A stretch of DNA of 64,000 nucleotides, taken from assembly GCA_937960895.1 (NCBI GenBank), contig CALCJD010000094.1:1-64000 (forward strand), given 5' to 3'. The position numbers and the translations under genes were made by a program. The DNA is from an uncultured Spartobacteria bacterium. Its GTDB lineage: Bacteria; Verrucomicrobiota; Verrucomicrobiia; Chthoniobacterales; Terrimicrobiaceae. The notes beneath the pieces are model-generated. The model ran no database searches. It had not been told where the DNA came from and saw only the letters and a list, made by a program, of their open reading frames with translations. Shown here piece after piece: positions 43,138-52,009 of this stretch (position 1 is its first letter; the number at the start of each line of letters is the position of its first letter).

Positions 43138-46100
43138 TTTTTCTCGAGGGCGAGACGGATGGTGCGCCAGGCGGCTTCGATGGCGATGCCGATGGTCATT
43201 TTGGTTTCCCCGTCCCGCCGTTCCGTGAAGATGATGGGAACCTCGACCAGACGGGCGCCGGACTGCCAGAGGGTGTGGTGCAGTTCCACCTGAAACCCGT
43301 ATCCCTCCGTGCGGAACCGCTTCCAGTCCAGCTTGCGCAGAACGGAAACCCGAAGGGCCTTGAAGCCGCTGGTGGCGTCGGTGAGCGGCATGCCCGTGAC
43401 GAGGCGGACGAAGCGGGAGGCGCCCGTGCTCAGGAAGAGCCGGTTTTCGGGCCAGTTCATCACCCGCACGCCGCCGAGATAACGCGAGCCGATCGCGGCG
43501 TCGGCGCCCTCGTCCAGCGCGGCGATCAGGCGGGGAATGTCCGCGGGATCGTGGGAAAGGTCCGCGTCCATCTCAAGGCAGGCATCGTAGTCGCGTTCAA
43601 AGGCCCAGTGGAATCCCTCGCGATAGGCGCTGCCCAGGCCCAGCTTGCCGGATCGCGCAAGCAGGTGGAGCCGTTTTCCGAAGAGCGGATGCTGACGCAC
43701 AAGGTCTCCGGTGCCGTCCGGCGAACCGTCGTCCACGACAAGGACCTCAACGGTTTCGTGGGCCGCAAAAACCTTCTCCAGCGTGCGCGGCAGGCTCTTT
43801 GCCTCGTTGTAGGTGGGAATCACCACGATGGGACGGCGAATCGGCGGACGGTCCACGTCAATCCGAACCTTGGGCGTCTGGACGAGCCCGGGGGTCTCAT
43901 TCAGCCACTCACGCAACGACCGGGCGGGAATCGGCAGCCGCACCGCCAGAAGGAGCGCGCCGAGTCCGAGCCAGCCGGCGGCGGAGAGGAACAGGAATCC
44001 ATTGTACCACCACGGAGGAGAAAACCGCAGGGTGATGGGTTCGGCGGGGTCGTCGACCCTCACGGCCAGGAAGGCTCCGTCGGCCTGCGCGACGGGCACG
44101 GGACGGGAACCCGCCTGGGCGGTCCAGTCGGGATGAAACGCCTCCGGAATGATGACCCATCCGGTGGAACCGGGGGCCGAAAGGGCGATTTCCTGGTAGT
44201 TCTGATTGCGCGGCTGGGAAAGGGCCGCCGGGAGGAATTTGCGGTCGGAATTGGCCGTCGCCGGCTTGTCGAGAATGGGTTCCTCCGGTCCCATGGTGCC
44301 CACCCGTCCGTCGCGGGGCAGCGGGGCGTTGGGCATCTCGTAGAGGACGACCAGCCCCTGCGATTCCAACGAGAGGCCGGCGCGGGTGATGTGCTCGAGG
44401 GACGCGGAGCCGCTGATGAAATTCCGGGCGACGAAGGCCGGGGCCAGCGAGGTCGGGTTTTCCAGAATGACAAAGTTGTCGTTCTCGAAGACCGGATTGA
44501 GGAATTTTCGGAAGCGTTCCTGGGATTCGGGGGGGATGTCCGGATCGTTCTTGTCGATGAAAACGTAGGTGACGCCTCCCAGATTCAGGTAGGCCTTCAG
44601 CAGATGGGGCAGGGTCTGGGCGGTGACCTGCAGGTAATTCATGCCGCTCACCATGAGATAGGAATTGAAGGCCTCCGAGGTGAGCCCCCGTTGGGAGAGG
44701 TGCGGAATCAGAAGGTAAAAATACCGGCCGGAAAGCGGAAAGACCCGTCCGTCGCGGGGGGCTTCCGCCAGAAAACGGGCGGCCTCCTCGAAGTCGGCGA
44801 ACACCCGGCGGTCCATGGGACCGGCGAAAAAATTCTTCCAGTAGGGGCTCACATCCCAAAACGCAACGGCACAAAGCCCCGCAGCGAGGGAGCGACGAAT
44901 GACCGCGCTGGAAATGCGCGCCGCCAGAAGCGGCACGGCGCAGCCCGTCGCCGCCACGAAGAAGAAAAATCCCGGAACCTGGGAGAAATCGTGCGGAGCG
45001 CGCAGATCCGCGTAAAAGGGCAGCCATTCGATGAGGCGGAAACCCGGCACAATCAGATAAACCGCCACCGCCGCGCTCCCGATCATCATCCGGCCGGGCA
45101 GGTCGGACGGCAGCAGCCGGAAAATCACCCATCCTTGCGCGACGAGAAGAAACCAGGACAGGGCCACGGACACATCCAGCGTCTCATTGGCCAGTTTGAG
45201 ATATTCCAGCTGTCCCAACAGCACGGGACGCGGTCCGAAGGACAGCCAGTGGGCCGCCAGAACCAGCCCGACCAGGGTCCGGAACGACAATCCGAGGGAC
45301 GAGTGGTAGAGGCCGTCCGGGCGCAGGACGAGAACGAGGGCCATCAGGAGAAGGGGGATCAGCCCGAGGTAATTGCCGCCGAAGGACGACCAGGCTTCGA
45401 ACTGCGGGGCCATGCCCCGGGTCAGCATTCCGTCACGGTCAAACCACAGGATATTGCTCTTCAGCGAAAAAACGGACTGCCAGGCGTCAAACGGCGCAAG
45501 TTCAAAAAGGGTGACAATGCGCATTTCCCGCACCGCGGGAAGGATGGGGAGGACGCCGAGAATGAGAACGGCGAAGATGCTGGCCAGCAGGGCCGCCGGA
45601 GGAAGCCGCCAGGTGCGCTGTTTCCACAACCAGAGCACAATCGCATATCCGACAGCCAGCGGCAGGAGCAGGAAGGCGGCCTTGCCGTAGGTCAGCAGCA
45701 GAAGGGCGTAAACGGCCCCGAACAGGAGACCGTTCCACCGGTTGGGGGTTTCGATGAGAAGGGTGAGCCGGAGCAGGACAAACGGAATCACCGCGAAGGC
45801 GGCCACAAAAACCAGGTGCTCGACATGGATGAGGCGCAGGTACAAGGGGGAGCCCAGAAGAAAGGCCACCGAGGCGGCCGCTCCGGCCAGGGAGTCCGCC
45901 GTCAAGCGGCGCACCCAGAAAAAGACCCCCAGCGCCGCGAGGAAGGTGAGGCCGAGGGCGGCAATTTTCGGACCGGCAAAGAGACCGGCGAATTTGACGC
46001 CCACCAGGAGGGGAAGCATGGTCCCCAGGGTGGTCAGATGGGGGGCCAGCGAGCTGCCCTGCAGAAAGTTCGGTGTCCACCAGGGCGGTCCGCCCACGCT

Positions 46101-46244
46101 TTTCCAGCCTTCGGCATAGTCCAGAGCCTTGGCCGTATTGGCCAGCAGTTCCTGATTGGAGGGGGGCTGCTGCAGCCAGAAAGCCCCCAGGACGGCCAGA
46201 AGAATCGCGCCGAAAAGACAGACAAACAGAAAACTGCGATTCAT
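43134..46244 (-). CDS. Fused multi-span membrane protein and DPM1-type glycosyltransferase
   Basis: A 1036-residue protein. The N-terminal ~790 residues form a GT-C or YfhO-like membrane part with about a dozen helices (NRSFLFVCLFGAILLAVLG near the start, FFFFVAATGCAVPLL in the middle) and a large extracytoplasmic region. The C-terminal ~240 residues are a GT2 domain of polyprenol-phosphate mannosyltransferase type: VVIPTYNEAKSLP, the DDGSPDGTGD motif, EMDADLSHDP, and SRYLGGVRVMNWPENR, which matches DPM1. It would make a lipid-linked sugar (mannose or a relative) and may deliver it. ATG 46244 gives a proper first helix; the longer frame to 46421 lacks one. The ATGA overlap ties it to the GT117 gene. 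Confidence 0.88.
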   Translation of the reverse strand: MNRSFLFVCLFGAILLAVLGAFWLQQPPSNQELLANTAKALDYAEGWKSVGGPPWWTPNFLQGSSLAPHLTTLGTMLPLLVGVKFAGLFAGPKIAALGLTFLAALGVFFWVRRLTADSLAGAAASVAFLLGSPLYLRLIHVEHLVFVAAFAVIPFVLLRLTLLIETPNRWNGLLFGAVYALLLLTYGKAAFLLLPLAVGYAIVLWLWKQRTWRLPPAALLASIFAVLILGVLPILPAVREMRIVTLFELAPFDAWQSVFSLKSNILWFDRDGMLTRGMAPQFEAWSSFGGNYLGLIPLLLMALVLVLRPDGLYHSSLGLSFRTLVGLVLAAHWLSFGPRPVLLGQLEYLKLANETLDVSVALSWFLLVAQGWVIFRLLPSDLPGRMMIGSAAVAVYLIVPGFRLIEWLPFYADLRAPHDFSQVPGFFFFVAATGCAVPLLAARISSAVIRRSLAAGLCAVAFWDVSPYWKNFFAGPMDRRVFADFEEAARFLAEAPRDGRVFPLSGRYFYLLIPHLSQRGLTSEAFNSYLMVSGMNYLQVTAQTLPHLLKAYLNLGGVTYVFIDKNDPDIPPESQERFRKFLNPVFENDNFVILENPTSLAPAFVARNFISGSASLEHITRAGLSLESQGLVVLYEMPNAPLPRDGRVGTMGPEEPILDKPATANSDRKFLPAALSQPRNQNYQEIALSAPGSTGWVIIPEAFHPDWTAQAGSRPVPVAQADGAFLAVRVDDPAEPITLRFSPPWWYNGFLFLSAAGWLGLGALLLAVRLPIPARSLREWLNETPGLVQTPKVRIDVDRPPIRRPIVVIPTYNEAKSLPRTLEKVFAAHETVEVLVVDDGSPDGTGDLVRQHPLFGKRLHLLARSGKLGLGSAYREGFHWAFERDYDACLEMDADLSHDPADIPRLIAALDEGADAAIGSRYLGGVRVMNWPENRLFLSTGASRFVRLVTGMPLTDATSGFKALRVSVLRKLDWKRFRTEGYGFQVELHHTLWQSGARLVEVPIIFTERRDGETKMTIGIAIEAAWRTIRLALEKK

Positions 46245-46338
46245 CGGAGATGCTTTAAAGGCAAGGTGCGATCTTGTCGAGTGATCTAGGCGGACCGCCC
46301 GGAATGAGCGCCTCCCGGGAAGGGACGTGTGGGGCTGC

Positions 46339-47358
46339 TTATCGGGCCGGGATGTATTGCGGCGGGTCGTGGCTGTAGATGATGGAGGCTCCGTCGGACT
46401 CGAACCGGAAATCCACTTCATCCAACCCGCGGAGGGCCGCGCGGACGGCGGACTGGTGTTTCTTTTCGACGAGCAGCATGAGAAAGCCGCCGGATCCGGC
46501 GCCTCCGACCTTGCCGCCCAAGGCGCCGTGTTTCAACGCCGCCTCATAATACTGGTCGATCGTGGAATTGGAAATTTTCGACGAGAGCTGTTTTTTCAGG
46601 CTCCAGGCCTCGTGGAGGAGGGCGCCGAAGTTTTTCAGCAGCTTTCGCCCACGCTGGGCGGAGAGCACTTCCTGGGCTTCGTCGACCTGGGCCGCCATGC
46701 GTTCGAGCTGGTCGTCAATTTCCCGCCGACGGGTGTTGTCGAGCTGCTCCGCCACCACCTCCGAGGCCAGGCGGGTGATGCGGGTGTAGAAGAGCATGAG
46801 GGAATCCTCCAGAAGCTGGCGGTTTTCCCGCGAAAGGATCACCGGACTGACACGAATGCCCTGGGAGTCCGCGCGAATGATGTTGAACCCCCCCAGCGCG
46901 GAATGCAGTTGGTCCTGGATGCCCACGTTCTCCTTGAGGATCTCCTGTTCGATGTAAATCGCCTGGTCGGCAAGGGCGCGGCGCCCGACAAATTTTCCCT
47001 GATAGGCGTAACAGGCGTTGAGAAAGGCGACGGTGAAGGCCGACGAGGACCCCAGGCCGGTACGCGCGGGCAGATCGGCAAAAATGTGGATGTCCAGCAT
47101 GTCGTCCAGCTTCAATTCCTGCAGGACCGCCCGAACGCTGGGGTGTTCGATTTCTTCAACGCGCCGAACCGCCTCGGCCTTGGCGTAACTGACCCGGATG
47201 CGATGCTCGAAGAACGGCGACCCCCGGTTGATCGTCACCAGGATGTACTTGTCAATGGTCGTGCCAAGCACCGCGCCGGGTTTGCGAAGGAAGTAGTCCG
47301 GATAATCGGTGCCTCCCCCGAAAAAGGACAGGCGCAGGGGCGATCTTGAAATTATCAC
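46339..47358 (-). CDS. hddA: D-glycero-alpha-D-manno-heptose 7-phosphate kinase (GHMP kinase)
   Basis: A 339-residue GHMP-superfamily kinase. The N-terminal motif ISRSPLRLSFFGGGTDYP and the ATP loop PARTGLGSSSAFTVAFLNA (about 97-115) and the late GGKVGGAGSGGFLML near 292 are the family marks. HddA phosphorylates heptose 7-phosphate at C1, in the GDP-heptose pathway. Start is GTG 47358, 6 bases after TATAGG, in a divergent pair with hddC. The other pathway genes (gmhA, gmhB) are not in the window. Related sugar kinases for fucose share this fold, so the exact sugar is inferred from the hddC partner. Confidence 0.85.
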   Translation of the reverse strand: MIISRSPLRLSFFGGGTDYPDYFLRKPGAVLGTTIDKYILVTINRGSPFFEHRIRVSYAKAEAVRRVEEIEHPSVRAVLQELKLDDMLDIHIFADLPARTGLGSSSAFTVAFLNACYAYQGKFVGRRALADQAIYIEQEILKENVGIQDQLHSALGGFNIIRADSQGIRVSPVILSRENRQLLEDSLMLFYTRITRLASEVVAEQLDNTRRREIDDQLERMAAQVDEAQEVLSAQRGRKLLKNFGALLHEAWSLKKQLSSKISNSTIDQYYEAALKHGALGGKVGGAGSGGFLMLLVEKKHQSAVRAALRGLDEVDFRFESDGASIIYSHDPPQYIPAR

Positions 47359-47364
47359 GCCGCT

Positions 47365-47372
47365 CCTATAGA
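47365..47372. promoter_or_regulatory. Shared bidirectional -10 region of hddA and hddC
   Basis: The sequence CCTATAGA reads TATAGG on the minus strand (47370-47365, 6 bases before hddA GTG) and TATAGA on the plus strand (47367-47372, 15 bases before hddC GTG). One symmetrical TATA core can serve both directions. The minus -35 would be TTCCAC at N17, and the plus -35 is TTGAAA (47346-47351) with a short 15-bp spacer. Each is weak on its own. Confidence 0.4.
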
Positions 47373-47387
47373 CAGCCTTTTCAATTT

Positions 47388-48086
47388 GTGGAAGCCATCA
47401 TCCTTGCCGGCGGCGCGGGGACCCGCCTGCGGTCCGTGGTCAGCGACATCCCCAAACCCATGGCTCCCGTTCAGGGGCGCCCGATGCTGGAGTGGCAGTT
47501 GATCCACCTGCGCCGCCAGGGCATTGGCCGGGTGGTCCTTTCCGTGGGTCATCTGGCGGACGTCATCGTGCGTCATTTCGGGGAGCATTGGGAGGGCCTC
47601 GAAATTGCCTATGCGGTGGAAACCGTTCCGCTGGGAACCGGGGGGGCGATTCAATTCGCGCTGCAGAAGATTCGCGGAACGGAATGTTTCGTCCTGAACG
47701 GCGATTCGCTTTTGGATCTCGATTATGCGGCGATGAAACGGGCGCACGGGGCCGCGCATCTCACCATGGCCCTGAAGCGGGCCGATGATTCCGGGCGATA
47801 CGGCTGCGTGGTGTGTGACGGGGCCCGCGTGAGCCGCTTCTCCCCGGGACAGGAGAAGCCGGAAGGTGCGGCCCTGATCAATGGCGGGGTTTATCTGACC
47901 TCGCCGGGACTTTTTGGCAACCGCCCGGTGGGGGCCTTTTCCTTCGAGAGGGATTTTCTTCCGGATTTGTGCGTCCGGGGCCGGGTGCATCATGTGATCT
48001 GTTCCGGGTTTTTCATTGATATCGGCGTACCGGAGGACTATTCGAGGGCGCAGTCGGAGCCATTTTTTCCGAGCCTGCTGACCTGA
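47388..48086 (+). CDS. hddC: D-glycero-alpha-D-manno-heptose 1-phosphate guanylyltransferase
   Basis: A 232-residue nucleotidyltransferase with the sugar-nucleotide motif EAIILAGGAGTRLRSVVSDIPKPMAPVQGRP at the N-terminus and the metal-binding NGDSLLDLDY near 97-106. It fits HddC, which makes GDP-heptose from heptose 1-phosphate. Start GTG 47388 gives the family N-terminus; the longer frame begins with TTG 47346 and adds 14 basic residues. It is divergent from hddA, the kinase of the preceding pathway step, which supports the call. The next gene starts 1 base after its stop. Confidence 0.85.
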   Translation: MEAIILAGGAGTRLRSVVSDIPKPMAPVQGRPMLEWQLIHLRRQGIGRVVLSVGHLADVIVRHFGEHWEGLEIAYAVETVPLGTGGAIQFALQKIRGTECFVLNGDSLLDLDYAAMKRAHGAAHLTMALKRADDSGRYGCVVCDGARVSRFSPGQEKPEGAALINGGVYLTSPGLFGNRPVGAFSFERDFLPDLCVRGRVHHVICSGFFIDIGVPEDYSRAQSEPFFPSLLT

Positions 48087-48087
48087 T

Positions 48088-49296
48088 ATGCTTTGCCGTG
48101 TATGTGACTCCCCGGAACTGGAACCCGTGATCGACCTGGGCCGGCAGCCTTGGTGCAATCATTTTCTTCGCGCGGAGGAGGTGGGCCGGGAGCCGTTTTA
48201 TCCCCTCCGGGTTGTTTACTGCCGGGAGTGTTCGACGGCGCAACTCGACTACACGGTGGCCAAGGAGGTGATGTTCGGCGATCACACCTATCTTTCCGGG
48301 GTCACCCGCTCCCTCAGCGAGCACTTTGCCAATGTGGCGCGGTCGGTCGATGCGCGATTTTTCGCGCACCGGACGGCCAAGAGCGTGCTGGACATCGGTT
48401 CCAATGACGGGACCCAGCTGCGACACTTCCAGGCACTGGGATATGACGTGCTGGGCGTGGAGTCCTCCAAAAAAACGGCGGCCATCGCCAACGAAGCCGG
48501 GGTGCCCACGCTGAACGCGTTTTTCAACGGGGAAGTGGCGCGGGGCCTCGGGCGCCGGTTCGACGTCATCAATGCGGCGGGTGTGTTTTTCCATCTCGAA
48601 GAACTTCATTCGGTCACCGAGGGGATCCGCGAGTGTCTGAAGGACGACGGGGTGTTCGTGGTGCAGTTCCTCTACATGAAGAAGATCGTGGAGAACGGCG
48701 CCTTCGATCAGATCTATCACGAACATCTCCTGTATTACAATCTGCGCACGATCAGTGTCCTGCTGAAACGGCACGGACTGGAGTTGTTCGACGCCCGGCT
48801 CGAGCCGATTCACGGAGGGTCGATTGTCGCCTACGTGGGGCACAAGGGAAGGTGGACGGAATCGCAGCAGCTTCGCGCCATGCTGGCGGCGGAGGACGCC
48901 GCGGGAAGCAACCGCATCGAGACCTATCGGGATTTCGCCCGGCGGATCGAAAGAATGAAGGAGGAGAACCTCGCCTATCTGCGGAAGGCGGCCGAGGAGG
49001 GCCGGGTGGTCATGGGGATGGGAGCCCCGGTCAAGGGCAACACCATGCTCAATTATTTCGGGGTCGGCAGGGATCTGATCCGGTGCCTCGTGGAAAAAAA
49101 TCCCCTGCGCAAGGGGCTGTTTGCGCCGGGCAGCCATCTGCCGGTCGTCATGGAGGACGAACTGGAGCGCCCGCCGGACATTTACTTCGTGCTGGCGTGG
49201 AATTTCAAAAGGGAAATCCTCGAGAACAACCGGAAACTCAGCTCCGAAGGAGTTGAGTTTTACTTCCCGGTCGATCCCGACCGCTCGGCGTCGTGA
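48088..49296 (+). CDS. Sugar C-methyltransferase-like enzyme with an N-terminal zinc ribbon
   Basis: A 402-residue SAM-dependent methyltransferase. A Zn-binding start (CRVC and CREC pairs, residues 3-52) leads into the SAM site VLDIGSNDGTQLRHFQ near 105, followed by FDVINAAGVFFHLEEL and YHEHLLYYN. The C-terminal domain has VVMGMGAPVKGNTMLNYF near 309. This order matches methyltransferases of NDP-sugars such as NovU/TylC3 (Methyltransf_13, _11, _14). It begins 1 base after hddC and overlaps the next epimerase gene, so methylation of a heptose or deoxyheptose nucleotide is the likely role. Confidence 0.88.
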   Translation: MLCRVCDSPELEPVIDLGRQPWCNHFLRAEEVGREPFYPLRVVYCRECSTAQLDYTVAKEVMFGDHTYLSGVTRSLSEHFANVARSVDARFFAHRTAKSVLDIGSNDGTQLRHFQALGYDVLGVESSKKTAAIANEAGVPTLNAFFNGEVARGLGRRFDVINAAGVFFHLEELHSVTEGIRECLKDDGVFVVQFLYMKKIVENGAFDQIYHEHLLYYNLRTISVLLKRHGLELFDARLEPIHGGSIVAYVGHKGRWTESQQLRAMLAAEDAAGSNRIETYRDFARRIERMKEENLAYLRKAAEEGRVVMGMGAPVKGNTMLNYFGVGRDLIRCLVEKNPLRKGLFAPGSHLPVVMEDELERPPDIYFVLAWNFKREILENNRKLSSEGVEFYFPVDPDRSAS

Positions 49297-50207
49297 AGGT
49301 ACTGGTCACCGGGGGAACCGGATTTTTGGGCCGGCATCTTGTGCCCACCCTGCTCGCGAGGGGCTGGGAGGTCGAGGTCATCAACTCCCGGAACTGTGAT
49401 CTCCGGGACCGGTCGAATCTGCTGCAGTTCAAGGACAGGAAGTTTGACCGGATCTATCATCTGGCCGCCTGGACCAAGGCCGGCGACTTTTGCCTTCATC
49501 ACAAGGGGGAACAGTGGATCATCAATCAGTTGATCAACACCAATGTCCTCTGGTTCTGGCGGGAATACCAGCCGTCGGCCTTGATGATCGCGATGGGAAC
49601 GAGCTGCGCCTACCCGCCGGAATTGGAGCTGCGGGAGGAAAATTACATGGTGGGAGAGCCCGACCGGGACCTCTACACCTATGCCATGACCAAACGGATG
49701 CTGTATACGGGCCTCCTGGCCTTGAAACATCAGTTTGGCATGCGGTTTCGTTATTTCATTCCCTCCACCCTTTACGGTCCGCGTTTCGACGAGGAGGACT
49801 CCCATTTTATCTTTGACCTCATCAAGAAAATTGTCCGGGGCCGGAGGAACGGGGACCCCGTCGTCCTGTGGGGGACCGGCGACCAGGTCCGTGAACTTGT
49901 CTATGTGGACGATGCGGTTCGGCTGATGGAGATGGCGGTGGAAAGGCCGGACGCGGAAATTCTCAATCTGGCGAGCGGGACAGGTTTTACGATCAGGCGG
50001 TATGCGGAAATGATCTGCCGGATCACGGGTTATGAGGCGAAGGAGATCATTTACGACACCACCAGGTTTAGCGGGGTCCCGAAAAAGGTTCTCAGCGCCT
50101 CGAAAATAGGCCGGCTTTTTGATTTCGCGTTCACCCCCATTGAAACGGGCCTGCGAAAAACGGTTGAGTATTATCTTTCGCAGGCCTCCGGGAATCCCAA
50201 CCCATGA
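49293..50207 (+). CDS. NAD(P)-dependent epimerase/reductase, GDP-fucose synthase-like
   Basis: A 304-residue short-chain dehydrogenase of extended type. The cofactor loop is VTGGTGFLGRHL near the N-terminus, GTSCAYPPE near 106 (as in GDP-L-fucose synthase) and the YxxxK catalytic pair in YTYAMTKRM near 127-131. With the GDP-heptose genes upstream it may be a GDP-4-keto-6-deoxy-heptose 3,5-epimerase/4-reductase. GTG 49293 overlaps the methyltransferase stop (GTGA). A 4,6-dehydratase gene is not visible nearby. Confidence 0.83.
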   Translation: MKVLVTGGTGFLGRHLVPTLLARGWEVEVINSRNCDLRDRSNLLQFKDRKFDRIYHLAAWTKAGDFCLHHKGEQWIINQLINTNVLWFWREYQPSALMIAMGTSCAYPPELELREENYMVGEPDRDLYTYAMTKRMLYTGLLALKHQFGMRFRYFIPSTLYGPRFDEEDSHFIFDLIKKIVRGRRNGDPVVLWGTGDQVRELVYVDDAVRLMEMAVERPDAEILNLASGTGFTIRRYAEMICRITGYEAKEIIYDTTRFSGVPKKVLSASKIGRLFDFAFTPIETGLRKTVEYYLSQASGNPNP

Positions 50208-50298
50208 ATATCCGGAATCATCCGGCTGCCGGCGGGCTTTCTTTCACCAAGGAAAATCCCCGGAGGACGGTAACTTGCGGTCGACGGGGTGAAACCCA

Positions 50299-51930
50299 AT
50301 GAATGCTGAAAACCGTTTTTTCAAGAGGCAGGGGATCCATTGGTGGCCGGGGGGACTGATTGTTCTCGCCGCATCGGTCCTATTGTTTTTTCGGCTCGGT
50401 CAATATGCCCTGTGGGACGATGAGGCGGCGACGGCCCTTCATGCCCTGGGGGTCTGGCGCACGGGGGATACCACGGCGATTTTGGATCACAACATCGTGG
50501 CGACCTATCGCGGGGTGAACCTGCGCGACCTTCATGAGCGTCTTGAGCCGCCCCTGCAATCCTATGTGGCCGCCCCCTTTGTGGGCCTGCTGGGAGCCAC
50601 CGCCTTCGCCGCCCGCCTGCCGTTTGCCTTGGTGGGCCTGATCGGAATCGTGCTGCTCTTGTACTGGGGGAGACAGCGGTATCAGGAAGGGTGGCAGTTT
50701 GCGCTTCTGGGCCTGGCCATCCTCGGCAATGTCTCCCTGTTTCTCTATTTCCGTCAGTCCCGGTATTACGCGCTCGCCATTACGCTGACATTGTTGCTGG
50801 CCTATGTCTATACCCATTGGAACGGCCGGCGGAACGTGCTTTTGTGGTTCTCCCTGGTGTCCGCGGGACTTTATCTGGCGAATTATCTGAACTTTATCGC
50901 CTTTTACGTCACCGTTTTCGTCGATTATTTGTTTTGGGGACGGCACCGCAAAAAACTCGGTGTCGCCGACTGGCTGACGGTCATCGTTCCCCAATCGGTC
51001 GTCATTCTGATCTGTGCCTCCATCTGGAACCCCCTTGGCATGGATGCGCGGCATGCGTTGCCTTTTTCCAATCTTGCCGAGCGTTTCATCCTTTTGTTCT
51101 GGAACCTTCGGGATCTGGTTCTGTGCGAGTTTGGCGTCGGAGTGTTGCTGCTGGCCGCTCCGTTCGTGGGGTGGTGGAGGGGAAATCAACTGCTTTTGCG
51201 CGGATGCGCGGCCGGTTGGGTTTACATTCTGATCATCACGGCCATTTCCCCCCAACCGGTGTCCATGACGTCGGTGGCCGATGTTCGTTATCTTGTCCCC
51301 CTGATCCCGCTGTTCATTTTTCTTGGCGTGGAGACGCTTGTGGCCCTGCTTCCGACTCGTCCCGTTGTCGCCGTGCCCCTGGGGGTGCTGGCCTTTGGGA
51401 CGAACCTTCTCGGGGGTGCTCTGCTCACGGGACAGGGGGTGGAATCCACCTGGTTGAAATATGCCGGCGAGTTGGCCGATCCCCCCTCGGATCCCTACAC
51501 CGTGACGGCGCGCTGGATTCGCGACAATATCAGGCCGAAGGAAAGTGTCTGGGTTTTGCCGGATTACATGACCTACCCCCTGATGTACCATGCGCCGGAT
51601 CCCTTGTACGCCTGGCAGCTCGACTGGCCTCCCCGCGAGCAATTCAAGGATTTTGCGCCGATTTATTTCCAAGGGCGAGTCCCGCCGGACTATATCATCG
51701 CCTTTGGACCGGTGGTTCAGTCCCTGCTGCCCATGTTGCAGCGGTGGGCCGGGAACGGAGTGCGCTATGAGTTCGTCGCGTCGATCGAACAATTCTGGAA
51801 GGACGTCTACCGGCCCGAGTTGATCTGGCGTTCCTTCACGGGGATTGAGTCGTTTGACGGCAACGTCGAGGCGATCTATATCTTTCGGCGGGTGGAACCG
51901 CCGCGGAAATCGCCATCTTCCGAAGATTGA
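50299..51930 (+). CDS. Membrane glycosyltransferase, ArnT/GT39-like
   Basis: A 543-residue protein with about ten to twelve membrane helices and an extracytoplasmic C-terminal region. The first outer loop has LGQYALWDDEAATALHALG, whose DDE acidic site is the mark of GT-C transferases (GT39/GT83, ArnT-like) that use polyprenyl-phosphate sugars. The C-terminal 150 residues contain a long soluble loop (ARWIRDNIRPKESVWVLP). Acceptor unknown: lipid A, a glycan or a protein. It stands 91 bp after the epimerase gene; that gap holds no clear promoter. It is convergent with the GT2 gene. Confidence 0.85.
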   Translation: MNAENRFFKRQGIHWWPGGLIVLAASVLLFFRLGQYALWDDEAATALHALGVWRTGDTTAILDHNIVATYRGVNLRDLHERLEPPLQSYVAAPFVGLLGATAFAARLPFALVGLIGIVLLLYWGRQRYQEGWQFALLGLAILGNVSLFLYFRQSRYYALAITLTLLLAYVYTHWNGRRNVLLWFSLVSAGLYLANYLNFIAFYVTVFVDYLFWGRHRKKLGVADWLTVIVPQSVVILICASIWNPLGMDARHALPFSNLAERFILLFWNLRDLVLCEFGVGVLLLAAPFVGWWRGNQLLLRGCAAGWVYILIITAISPQPVSMTSVADVRYLVPLIPLFIFLGVETLVALLPTRPVVAVPLGVLAFGTNLLGGALLTGQGVESTWLKYAGELADPPSDPYTVTARWIRDNIRPKESVWVLPDYMTYPLMYHAPDPLYAWQLDWPPREQFKDFAPIYFQGRVPPDYIIAFGPVVQSLLPMLQRWAGNGVRYEFVASIEQFWKDVYRPELIWRSFTGIESFDGNVEAIYIFRRVEPPRKSPSSED

Positions 51931-52009
51931 CGCCTCTCCCCCGCTGGCCAAGGGAGGGACGGCGGAGCCCGGAAAACTTCCTGAACGCTGTCAGGGGGGG
52001 AAGGGGGCG

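Noticed and set aside
39844..46289. Two long plus-strand frames (1149 and 1004 residues) opposite the glycosyltransferases
   Set aside because: Both are antisense to membrane enzymes with recognised motifs and are rich in Gly, Arg and Glu with no hydrophobic segments or family features.
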